DNA from: Pseudomonadales bacterium
GTDB taxonomy: Bacteria > Pseudomonadota > Gammaproteobacteria > Pseudomonadales > Azotimanducaceae
Length of the DNA: 12,717 bases
Assembly: GCA_022448765.1 (NCBI GenBank)
Contig: JAKUTI010000054.1
Span: forward strand, 1 to 12,717
Direction: 5' to 3'
Part shown: positions 6,814 through 12,717 of the stretch, in pieces
How the letters are laid out: every line of letters starts with the position of its first letter
How positions within the stretch are numbered: position 1 is the first letter of the stretch
Made by a program: the position numbers and the translations under genes
Notes under the pieces: model-generated
Database searches by the model: none
What the model was told of the DNA's origin: nothing
The model's input: the letters and a program-made list of their open reading frames with translations, nothing else

Positions 6814-8187
6814 ATGACGGAAACACCGGGACCCAGTCCTTCGAGCGGCCCTCGATTTATTGACGGACCTCTTTCCGGCCATTTGTTGCGCCTGTCGGGT
6901 TTCATGACGATGGGTTTTCTTGCAATGACGGTCACCATGCTCGTCGAGGCTATTTTCTTGGGTCTCGTGAGCAAAGAGGCACTCGCCGCGATCACCTTCG
7001 TTTTTCCTGTCATGTTGGGTCTGTCCGCGTTGACGCGGGGGATTGGAACAGGAGCGAGCGCAGTCCTGGCGCGGGCAATGGGAGCTCACGATCGAACCCG
7101 CGCGATACAATTTGCGACGCACGGCCTTTCGCTCGTCCTGCTGTTTACCCTGGCGTGTTCGAGCGTGCTCTATGGAAATGCGGCCGCGGTCTTTAGCGTC
7201 ATTGGAGCTGAAGGTGCTGTTCTTGACGAAGTCGTTTCGTACGTCAGGATTTGGTGTATCGGCTTCCCAGCGTTCGGATTGGCAACCAGCGGGATGCTAA
7301 TCATGCGGGCGTTCGGCGATGCATCTTTCCCCGGTTGGGTCATGACGCTCGGTGCCTTGTTGCAGATGGCCTTGGGGCCATTCCTAATATTCGGCTGGAT
7401 CGGTCTACCGGCCATGGGGATAGAAGGCGCTGGATGGGCGTTTGTTATTGCGAGGACGTTTTCATTTATTCTGAGCGGGTATTGGTTTTTTGTCCGTGAA
7501 CGCGCCATACGTCTCGATCTTTCGACATGGGTCGCATCATGTCGCGAAATCCTGCACGTGGGGGTCCCGGCGAGTCTAGCCAATCTCGTTCAACCGGTGT
7601 CCACGGCGGTGACAACCTATCTGCTAGCAGCTTTTGGGGTGGGAATCGTCGCGGGTTTTGGGGTTGCTTCCCGGATCGAATCGGTCATTTTTATGACGAT
7701 TATTGGCGTGACATCGAGTGCGGCGCCGCTCGTGGGACAAAACTGGGGCGCAAAAAACCATGAGCGCGTGGTCGAGACGCTAAATCTTTGTGTTCGGTAC
7801 AGCTTCGTCATCAGTTGTAGTGCTGCCGTGATTATGTGGTTCGGTGCCGATTACGTTGTTGCATTAGTCAACGAAGACCTTGCGCTTCGAGAGACGGCGA
7901 CGATGTATCTATACATTGTCCCGGTCGCCCTTGGATTCATGGGCATGGCCAATCTCGCGGTAACGACCTTTAACGCGTTGTCGAAGCCTGCACCGGCGTT
8001 GGTTCTGTCGGTGGGCCAGACGCTTTTTTATCTCGTGATTGCTGTACTCGCGCGTGAGTGGTTCGGATACGTTGGTGTGTTTCTGGCCATTGGACTAGCG
8101 AGCGTCACGGCGGGGCCGATCGGCTGGTTCTGGATTCATTCGGTCCTCCGTAAATCGCGTGATACTCGTGGGCGTCAACAAAGCTAG
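6814..8187 (+). CDS. MATE family multidrug/toxin exporter
   Basis: A 457-residue inner-membrane cation-coupled antiporter with about twelve transmembrane helices in two six-helix halves. The first half starts with HLLRLSGFMTMGFLAMTV and has the family's ALAAITFVFPVMLGLSALTRGIGTGASAV block. The second half restarts at about residue 245 (ILHVGVPASLANLVQPVS) with the parallel block GFGVASRIESVIFMTIIGV and GQNWGAKN, the usual GQNxGA motif of MATE proteins. In helix 1, where many members have Asp in LVDT-like sequence, this protein has E45 (MLVEAIFLG), a conservative change at a site often linked to cation coupling. The first 20 residues are a Pro/Ser-rich cytoplasmic tail. ATG 6814 is used although the upstream sequence (CTTGGGTCG) is only a weak ribosome binding site. 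The substrate is unknown. It converges on the crotonase at 8220. Confidence 0.93.
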   Translation: MTETPGPSPSSGPRFIDGPLSGHLLRLSGFMTMGFLAMTVTMLVEAIFLGLVSKEALAAITFVFPVMLGLSALTRGIGTGASAVLARAMGAHDRTRAIQFATHGLSLVLLFTLACSSVLYGNAAAVFSVIGAEGAVLDEVVSYVRIWCIGFPAFGLATSGMLIMRAFGDASFPGWVMTLGALLQMALGPFLIFGWIGLPAMGIEGAGWAFVIARTFSFILSGYWFFVRERAIRLDLSTWVASCREILHVGVPASLANLVQPVSTAVTTYLLAAFGVGIVAGFGVASRIESVIFMTIIGVTSSAAPLVGQNWGAKNHERVVETLNLCVRYSFVISCSAAVIMWFGADYVVALVNEDLALRETATMYLYIVPVALGFMGMANLAVTTFNALSKPAPALVLSVGQTLFYLVIAVLAREWFGYVGVFLAIGLASVTAGPIGWFWIHSVLRKSRDTRGRQQS

Positions 8188-8219
8188 AGCGCGTCAAACT
8201 ATTTGCCAATGGATGATCC

Positions 8220-9011
8220 TTAGGTACCCGTATACACCGGGTTGCGCTTTTCTCGGAACGCTGCGATCGACTCCTGCCGGTCGTTTGTTGCTCGATTCCC
8301 GTACGCTAGGCTAGTCAACTCGAAGCGCACGGCGTCGTCGAGTTCGTGCTCAACGTTGTGTTGCAAGACGCGCTTGGACATCCGCAAAGCCAAGGGAGGC
8401 CACTGAGTCATCTGGTTAGCAGCTTCGAGAGCCCTATCCATCAGCTCGTTGGGGTCGACGAGACGATCGAGGAGACCGATGCGGTAGGCTTCTTCGCCGT
8501 CAACGGCGCGGCTCGTGTAAATTAGATCGGCGGCTCGCGAATACCCGACGATACGCGGAAGAAAGAAGCTCATTCCCGAATCTGGGGAGAGATTTCGTTC
8601 GATAAAGACGGTTTTGAAGCGGCTTTTCTCCGATCCGACGCGCATATCACACGCCAACGCCAAACTCATGCCTGCTCCGGCAGCAACGCCGTTGATCGCT
8701 CCGATGACGGGTTTATTGAGGCCATACACTGTTTTCGCTTGGCGCCCGACCCAACCGAGATCATCGAGATGGTCATTTTGCGTGGGTGTTTTCTGTTCGC
8801 CTCGTCCCGTCAGATCCGCTCCAGAGCAGAAGCCTCGTCCGGCGCCGGTAATAATGGCGACTCGAACCTGGTCGTCGTCACGAATTTCGGCAACGGCTTC
8901 GTGCAGAGCGGTCTGCAGGGCGCTCGATAACGCGTTTAACTTTTCGGGACGATCCAAAGTCACGATTGCCACGTGATCTTGCTTGTCCAACTGCAAAGGA
9001 TTCTCAGACAT
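8220..9011 (-). CDS. crotonase family enoyl-CoA hydratase/isomerase, PaaG-like
   Basis: A 263-residue cytoplasmic acyl-CoA enzyme of the crotonase superfamily. The CoA/oxyanion-hole motifs are clear: GRGFCSGADL (59-67) and INGVAAGAGMSLALACD (106-122). The two catalytic glutamates of enoyl-CoA hydratase are missing: S116 stands where GGGCE has its Glu, and F136 where QPE has its Glu. D144 in NLSPDSGMS instead matches the catalytic Asp of PaaG-type 1,2-epoxyphenylacetyl-CoA isomerases (GLVPD-x-GG). An isomerase is therefore more likely than a simple hydratase. Typical C-terminal blocks follow: AYRIGLLDRLV, then AFREKRNPVYTG. ATG 9011 has a strong AGGAGG (9021-9026) nine bases upstream. It is divergent from the acyl-CoA dehydrogenase and shares with it a 111-base control region. 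No other phenylacetate genes are present, so the name paaG is not assigned. Confidence 0.9.
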   Translation of the reverse strand: MSENPLQLDKQDHVAIVTLDRPEKLNALSSALQTALHEAVAEIRDDDQVRVAIITGAGRGFCSGADLTGRGEQKTPTQNDHLDDLGWVGRQAKTVYGLNKPVIGAINGVAAGAGMSLALACDMRVGSEKSRFKTVFIERNLSPDSGMSFFLPRIVGYSRAADLIYTSRAVDGEEAYRIGLLDRLVDPNELMDRALEAANQMTQWPPLALRMSKRVLQHNVEHELDDAVRFELTSLAYGNRATNDRQESIAAFREKRNPVYTGT

Positions 9012-9035
9012 AGTGTTCTCCCTCCTGACGGCTGG

Positions 9036-9095
9036 ATTCTAACCATAACTGAAGGACAACAATGGTTTAGCATCGGTTGGCCGTACCGTTATGCT
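9036..9095. promoter_or_regulatory. divergent promoters with a shared operator-like inverted repeat
   Basis: AACCAT (9041-9046) and ATGGTT (9062-9067) are inverted repeats 15 bases apart; the outer bases extend the match with one inserted T (CTAACCAT against ATGGTTTAG). A plus-strand promoter candidate, TTAGCA (9067-9072), 17 bases, TATGCT (9090-9095), overlaps the right arm and would start about 20 bases before the dehydrogenase ATG. A minus-strand -10, TAGAAT (9036-9041), touches the left arm. This arrangement suits one repressor controlling both genes. Confidence 0.45.
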
Positions 9096-9122
9096 TAATT
9101 GGTCACCAAAGGGGGAAGAGTC

Positions 9123-10349
9123 ATGGCGATTGACTTCACGTTTCCAGAAGAGGTCGAAGATGCGCGGTTGCTGGTTAAAAAATTCATGCAGGAAACGGTC
9201 CAACCCAAGATGGCGGAACTGCGTGACGCCAAGGCATCCGGTGATGATTGGCGGAACGCGATAAAAAGCCTACGAGAGACGGCACGGGAACAAGGACTTT
9301 GGAATCCACACATGCCTGAAGAATGGGACGGCATGGGATTGGGCATCACCGCCGTGGCTGCGATGTCAGCTGAAGCGGTCAAAACGCCGTACGGACCGTA
9401 TCTTATAAATTGCCAAGCGCCCGATGAAGGCAACATGCATACCATGCTGCACTTTGGTACCGCGGAGCAGAAAGAAAAGTGGCTACGTCCGCTGTGTGAG
9501 GGTACCGCTCGTTCGTGTTTTTCGATGACGGAGCCAGAGGTGGCGGGGTCTGACCCCACGCAAATCCAGACATCCGCGGTAAAGGACGGCGATGAATGGG
9601 TTATTAACGGACACAAATGGTTTACCTCCGGCGCTCATGGGGCTGATTTCGCCATCGTCATTGCGAAAACGGATCCAGACGCTGAGATTGCCCAGGCGAG
9701 AAACAGCGCGTTCATTGTGCCAACCAATACACCAGGGTTTGAGATCGTCCGCGACGTCCAGACCATGGGCGGTGGCGGTGGCCATCCTGAATTGCGCTAC
9801 AACGACGTCCGTGTCCCGCAGGAAAATATGTTGGGTGAGCAAGGCGGTGGTCATAAGCTGGGCCAAGTCCGGCTTGGGCCAGCTCGACTTGCCCATTGCA
9901 TGCGTTGGATCGGGCAGATTGAGCAAGCCCTGGAAATGCTCGTCGATCGTGCACAGAAGCGTTACGCGCACGGATCCGTTCTTGCAGAGAAGCAAGGCAT
10001 TCAGTGGATGATGGCCGAGAGCGCGCTAGAACTTTATTCGTCGAAACTGATGGTGCTGCATGCCGCCTACAAAATCGAAAACGAGATGGATTTTCGGGCC
10101 GAGGTATCGATGGCGAAGCACCATGTCGCCAATACCTTGTGGAAGACGGTGGATCGAGCCCTGCAGGTCCATGGAGCTCTGGGGTATTCCAACGATTCCC
10201 CGCTAGCGGATATGCTTATCAATGCTCGATGGGCGCGTATCGCAGACGGTTCGGACGAAGTTCATCTGATGCGTATTGCCGATATGGTGATCCGTTCCTA
10301 CAACGAAACGGGCTCGGTAAATCATGCGGTGGGTGATTTGCCGCTATGA
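9123..10349 (+). CDS. acyl-CoA dehydrogenase, ACAD10/11-like
   Basis: A 408-residue FAD flavoenzyme that makes the alpha,beta double bond in an acyl-CoA, the first step of beta-oxidation, passing electrons to ETF. The N-terminal helical domain runs to about residue 128. The FAD-contacting loop is C132FSMTEPEVAGSDP, followed by DEWVINGHKWFTSGA. LGPARLAHCMRWIG opens the C-terminal helical domain, where ALQVHGALGYSNDSPLAD and IADGSDEVHLMRIA are found. E379 (GSDEVH) sits where medium-chain and ACAD10/11-type enzymes have the catalytic base. The GPAR-x-x-HCMR block and DEVH resemble ACAD10/11, suggesting a long, branched or hydroxylated acyl-CoA, but that is inference. ATG 9123 is preceded by a purine-rich AGGGGGAAGAG. 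An in-frame TTG at 9099 would place this ribosome binding site inside the gene and is rejected. The isomerase gene follows 91 bases later on the same strand. Confidence 0.95.
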   Translation: MAIDFTFPEEVEDARLLVKKFMQETVQPKMAELRDAKASGDDWRNAIKSLRETAREQGLWNPHMPEEWDGMGLGITAVAAMSAEAVKTPYGPYLINCQAPDEGNMHTMLHFGTAEQKEKWLRPLCEGTARSCFSMTEPEVAGSDPTQIQTSAVKDGDEWVINGHKWFTSGAHGADFAIVIAKTDPDAEIAQARNSAFIVPTNTPGFEIVRDVQTMGGGGGHPELRYNDVRVPQENMLGEQGGGHKLGQVRLGPARLAHCMRWIGQIEQALEMLVDRAQKRYAHGSVLAEKQGIQWMMAESALELYSSKLMVLHAAYKIENEMDFRAEVSMAKHHVANTLWKTVDRALQVHGALGYSNDSPLADMLINARWARIADGSDEVHLMRIADMVIRSYNETGSVNHAVGDLPL

Positions 10350-10440
10350 CGACGACAGTGTCGATATGGGGAGATAGGGCCTGAATCCTTGGGCTGTCTT
10401 TTGGAGGAATGAACGGTGCTGCTTTTGAAGGAGAAAGACC

Positions 10441-11193
10441 ATGCTTGAAATTAATGATCAGAATCACGTGCGCACGCTCACATTGAATCGGCCGGAGGCT
10501 CTCAACGCTTTTAACAATCCGCAGTTTGACGAAGTTGCGGAGGCTTTTCTCGCGGCGCGCGATGACGACGACGTCAGGGTGCTTTTGCTCACGGGAGCGG
10601 GGCGGGCGTTCAGTGCAGGCGCAGACCTTTCTGAAGCCGGTCGCACCGCGAAAGTCGTGCACGGGTTTGGCGGGATGGCCCACATCATCGCTGAGTTCCC
10701 CAAACCTTTTGTCGTCGCGGTAAATGGTCTTGGGGTTGGGATCGGTGCGACGATCTGTGGGCTTGCGGATTTTGCGTTCATGGCCGCGAGCGCGCGGCTA
10801 CGATGTCCATTTTCCGAGCTCGGCCTGGTCGCGGAAGCCGGCAGCACGTTGACGTTTCCGGCATTGATGGGCCGGCAAAAAGCGGCATGGATGTTGATGA
10901 GCTCGGAGTGGATGAGCGCTGAGCAATGTCAAGACATGGGGCTTGTGCTTGGCGTATTTCCGGACGATGTGTTTGCGGACGAGGTTCGTGATCGCGCGGC
11001 GAAACTTGCAGCGCTTCCTCCCGCTCCTCTTGCCGCGGCGAAGCGGTTAATCAACGGGCCTGACATTGAGCGTCTTAAAGCGGTGATTGATGCAGAGAAT
11101 GCTGAACTTGCAGGACTCAGAGGCGGACCCGCCAATCTAGAAGCAGTGACTGCCTTTCGAGAAAAGAGACCGCCCGATTTTTCTTCGCTTTAG
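10441..11193 (+). CDS. crotonase family, delta3,delta2-enoyl-CoA isomerase-like (ECI2 type)
   Basis: A 250-residue crotonase. The oxyanion-hole motifs GRAFSAGADL (54-63) and VNGLGVGIGATICGLAD (94-110) are present. T104 and F124 replace the two hydratase glutamates. E132 in PFSELGLVAEAGS aligns with the catalytic Glu of peroxisomal delta3,delta2-enoyl-CoA isomerases (PFS-x-LG-x-x-PEG-x-S), and the following TFPALMG plus WMSAEQCQDMGLVLGVFP also fit that group. It would shift a cis/trans-3 double bond to trans-2, so that unsaturated acyl-CoAs can continue through beta-oxidation. ATG 10441 has GGAG seven bases upstream. It lies 91 bases downstream of the acyl-CoA dehydrogenase on the same strand with no terminator seen between, so the two are likely co-transcribed. 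The protein ends in AFREKRPPDF, like its relative at 8220-9011. Confidence 0.91.
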   Translation: MLEINDQNHVRTLTLNRPEALNAFNNPQFDEVAEAFLAARDDDDVRVLLLTGAGRAFSAGADLSEAGRTAKVVHGFGGMAHIIAEFPKPFVVAVNGLGVGIGATICGLADFAFMAASARLRCPFSELGLVAEAGSTLTFPALMGRQKAAWMLMSSEWMSAEQCQDMGLVLGVFPDDVFADEVRDRAAKLAALPPAPLAAAKRLINGPDIERLKAVIDAENAELAGLRGGPANLEAVTAFREKRPPDFSSL

Positions 11194-11231
11194 GCGTGTC
11201 GCGGCTTGTGCTTCCCGAATTGATTCGTGAG

Positions 11232-12200
11232 TCAGACCGCGGGGTGCCATAAGAGCGTGCGTATTTCCCCGAATTCACGGGGTAGACGCTGCCAGACTTC
11301 ACCGCCGTCGACGCTGCGGTACATTTGCCCGAGATTCGTGCAGGTAAAAAGAAGGCTGGGATCGGCCGGATGGGTCGACACCATCCAAGGCGTGCTGTTG
11401 GTTGGACCCGGCAAATTCGCGTCTTCCCATGATTCTCCCCAGTCGCGGCTTCGTAACAGCCGGCCTTGAGACCCCGGAGGACCGTCGCCGTTGCATAGGA
11501 ATACGGTGCCGTTGAGATCGGCGCGCGGCTTGATGCCCCGGGTGTACTGCCAGGGTGAATCGAGCTTGTTCCACTCCCAGCTCGCACCGTCATCCAAGCT
11601 CCGGTAGAGACCCACCGCGGTCGCCGCCAATAGCTTGCGTGTGCCGTCATTGTCGATCACAGCAAGGTCGTGTATGTCGGGAAATTTAAATCCGTTATCG
11701 AGCTTCTCCCAGGTATCACCACCGTCACGGCTACGGTGAACCGCGTCGATTTCGACGCTGACCCAAATTGCATCTTTTTCGAGCGGATCGAACCGAATGC
11801 GCGTCACGCGGGGTTTGCCAATGAACGGGCAGCTGTCTACGAGATCAACGGAGAGTTCGCGCCAGTTGTTGCCTCCGTCATCAGATCGAAACAATGCGCC
11901 AGGGTTGGTACCCAACAGGATGACGTTTGGATCATCGGGAGCTTGCGTGACGGACCAAACGCACCGTCCCTTTTCGTCGGCGGGTGAAGGAACGTGTTGG
12001 GCCTCGCCGTCTGCGGTTTGCCGTAATAGGCCTCGATCTGAACCAGCTAAAACGACGCCGGGATCGAGATCGTGGCTACAAAGTGCCCAAATTCGGTTTT
12101 CTGCATAAATGCCCTTAAAAGCGAAATCCCACGTCTCGCCTAAGTCATCACTGCCCCACACGCCCCAGCCTACGGTTCCAGCGTAGAGTTTTGCCTCCAT
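11232..12200 (-). CDS. cytoplasmic Asp-box (BNR) beta-propeller protein, sialidase/VPS10-like fold
   Basis: A 322-residue repeat protein with six clear Asp boxes (S-x-D-x-G-x-x-W): residues 17-24 (SDDLGETW), 106-113 (SDDGGNNW), 157-164 (SRDGGDTW), 201-208 (SLDDGASW), 251-258 (SRDWGESW) and 296-303 (SVDGGEVW). Spacing is 44-51 residues except for an 89-residue gap that holds a decayed copy near 62-67 (TADGEA), which implies a seven-bladed propeller. Related exo-sialidase, VPS10 and photosystem-assembly Ycf48-like propellers share this fold. No sialidase Arg triad or catalytic Tyr/Glu was recognised, so enzymatic activity is not claimed. There is no signal peptide or membrane span; the protein starts directly with a blade strand. 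ATG 12200 has AGGAG nine bases upstream. It is divergent from the amidohydrolase, and its function is unknown. Confidence 0.88.
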   Translation of the reverse strand: MEAKLYAGTVGWGVWGSDDLGETWDFAFKGIYAENRIWALCSHDLDPGVVLAGSDRGLLRQTADGEAQHVPSPADEKGRCVWSVTQAPDDPNVILLGTNPGALFRSDDGGNNWRELSVDLVDSCPFIGKPRVTRIRFDPLEKDAIWVSVEIDAVHRSRDGGDTWEKLDNGFKFPDIHDLAVIDNDGTRKLLAATAVGLYRSLDDGASWEWNKLDSPWQYTRGIKPRADLNGTVFLCNGDGPPGSQGRLLRSRDWGESWEDANLPGPTNSTPWMVSTHPADPSLLFTCTNLGQMYRSVDGGEVWQRLPREFGEIRTLLWHPAV

Positions 12201-12207
12201 CGATGAG

Positions 12208-12260
12208 TTCTCCTATGGGCTCGTCAGGCTATAGTAACGCGGTCTTTGCAATCTCAAGAA
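12208..12260. promoter_or_regulatory. compact divergent promoter with a shared palindromic -10 (CTATAG)
   Basis: Only 63 bases separate two divergent starts. The palindrome CTATAG (12229-12234) can act as a -10 on both strands. On the plus strand TATAGT (12230-12235) has a weak TTCTCC (12208-12213) 16 bases upstream. On the minus strand TTGAGA (12250-12255) lies 15-18 bases from the same A/T core, depending on which hexamer is used. It was found by eye only. Confidence 0.4.
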
Positions 12261-12263
12261 ACA

Positions 12264-12717
12264 ATGACCTACGCCACAGGCCGTGAATATTACGATGCCG
12301 ATAGTCACATCATGGAATTGCCGAACTTCCTTACGGAGTTCGCTGATCCTGGGATCCGCAAACGACTTCCGGCGATTAGTTATGCAGCCTCCGCGGTGTC
12401 TGAGGAAGAGGCACTCGAACTGATGCATCAAAATGGGCATTCCCAAAGGTACAAGGAAGAACTCGTTGCCCTCGGCGATGACATAATTCGAGGACCTAAA
12501 GAAATCCAAGCGCTGGGGGCCTTTGATGGAGCTGATCGAGGCACTGCGTTGGACATGCTTGGGTTTCAAAAACAACTGGTTTTTTCGACGTTATCGGCAT
12601 CACTGCCACTGTCGACGAGAATCAAAACGGAGGGTGAGCTTCAATACGGCGCGGCACGAGCACACAACCGGGCCATGCAGGCGTTCTGCAATCACGACGA
12701 CCGCCTCTTGCCGGTGG
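12264..12717 (+). CDS. amidohydrolase 2 family metal-dependent hydrolase (5' part, runs off the window)
   Basis: The first 151 residues of a TIM-barrel metal hydrolase of the amidohydrolase-2 family (PF04909), which includes non-oxidative decarboxylases and lactone/amide hydrolases. The opening strand EYYDADSHIMELPNFL carries the D13-x-H15 metal-binding pair used in this family in place of HxH, with E18 just after it. The first helix, FADPGIRKRLP, is typical. The stretch around DRGTALDMLGFQKQLVFST, then AARAHNRAMQAFCNHDDRLLPV, matches the family's second and third barrel strands (asparagine-rich HNRAM helix, then a DRL-x-PV strand). The remaining metal ligands and the catalytic Asp lie beyond base 12717. 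ATG 12264 is preceded only by AAGAAACA; an in-frame TTG at 12246 is possible. Frame is open to the window end. Confidence 0.83.
   Translation, partial: MTYATGREYYDADSHIMELPNFLTEFADPGIRKRLPAISYAASAVSEEEALELMHQNGHSQRYKEELVALGDDIIRGPKEIQALGAFDGADRGTALDMLGFQKQLVFSTLSASLPLSTRIKTEGELQYGAARAHNRAMQAFCNHDDRLLPV

Noticed and set aside
9099..9122. Upstream TTG start extending the acyl-CoA dehydrogenase by eight residues
   Set aside because: It would put the purine-rich ribosome binding site inside the coding sequence; ATG 9123 is correctly spaced and gives the normal family N-terminus.
10409..10486. 25-residue frame starting at ATG 10409 and overlapping the isomerase start
   Set aside because: The GGAGGA element abuts the ATG with no spacer, and the frame has no recognisable content and runs out of frame into a firm gene.
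1..12717. CRISPR array, tRNA, rRNA, insertion sequence or toxin-antitoxin pair
   Set aside because: No regularly spaced repeats, cloverleaf-like or rRNA-conserved segments, transposase motifs or small paired genes were seen on either strand.

Overview
The window looks like an ordinary chromosomal stretch from a moderately GC-rich proteobacterium, most likely an uncultured, possibly marine, gammaproteobacterium. This rests on a Pol II type family B DNA polymerase close to Escherichia coli PolB, on a periplasmic cytochrome c' beside a b561-type cytochrome, and on the acyl-CoA dehydrogenase/crotonase content. The taxonomic call is inference. No rRNA, tRNA, insertion sequence, phage gene, attachment site or CRISPR array was found.

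Layout. 1-249 is the 3' end of a short-chain dehydrogenase (+). 276-2651 is DNA polymerase II (+), convergent with an amidase of the 6-aminohexanoate cyclic-dimer hydrolase type (2749-4158, -). A 333-base stretch without a gene (4159-4491) precedes an aldo/keto reductase (4492-5499, +), which ends in an intrinsic terminator overlapping its stop. Next is a cytochrome b561-like membrane protein (5576-6217, +) whose stop codon abuts the stop codon of a convergent cytochrome c' gene (6218-6655, -). A MATE-family exporter (6814-8187, +) converges on a PaaG-like crotonase (8220-9011, -). That crotonase is divergent from an acyl-CoA dehydrogenase (9123-10349, +), which is followed on the same strand by a delta3,delta2-enoyl-CoA isomerase-like crotonase (10441-11193, +). 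The window closes with a seven-bladed Asp-box propeller protein (11232-12200, -), divergent from a truncated amidohydrolase (12264-12717, +).

How the genes work together. The clearest functional group is 8220-11193: an acyl-CoA dehydrogenase with two crotonases that both lack the usual pair of hydratase glutamates and instead resemble isomerases. This suggests breakdown of an acyl-CoA that needs double-bond or epoxide/ring isomerisation. The 111-base divergent region between the first two of these genes carries an inverted repeat overlapping candidate promoter elements on both strands, which suggests shared repression. The b561/c' pair is a plausible electron-transfer couple placed in an unusual tail-to-tail arrangement. 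The other genes (SDR, aldo/keto reductase, amidase, amidohydrolase, MATE pump) fit a general catabolic and detoxification repertoire and are mostly single transcription units. No clearly new multi-gene system was recognised. The most interesting points are the ends and start of PolB, the abutting cytochrome genes, the operator-like repeat at 9041-9067 and the cytoplasmic Asp-box propeller.
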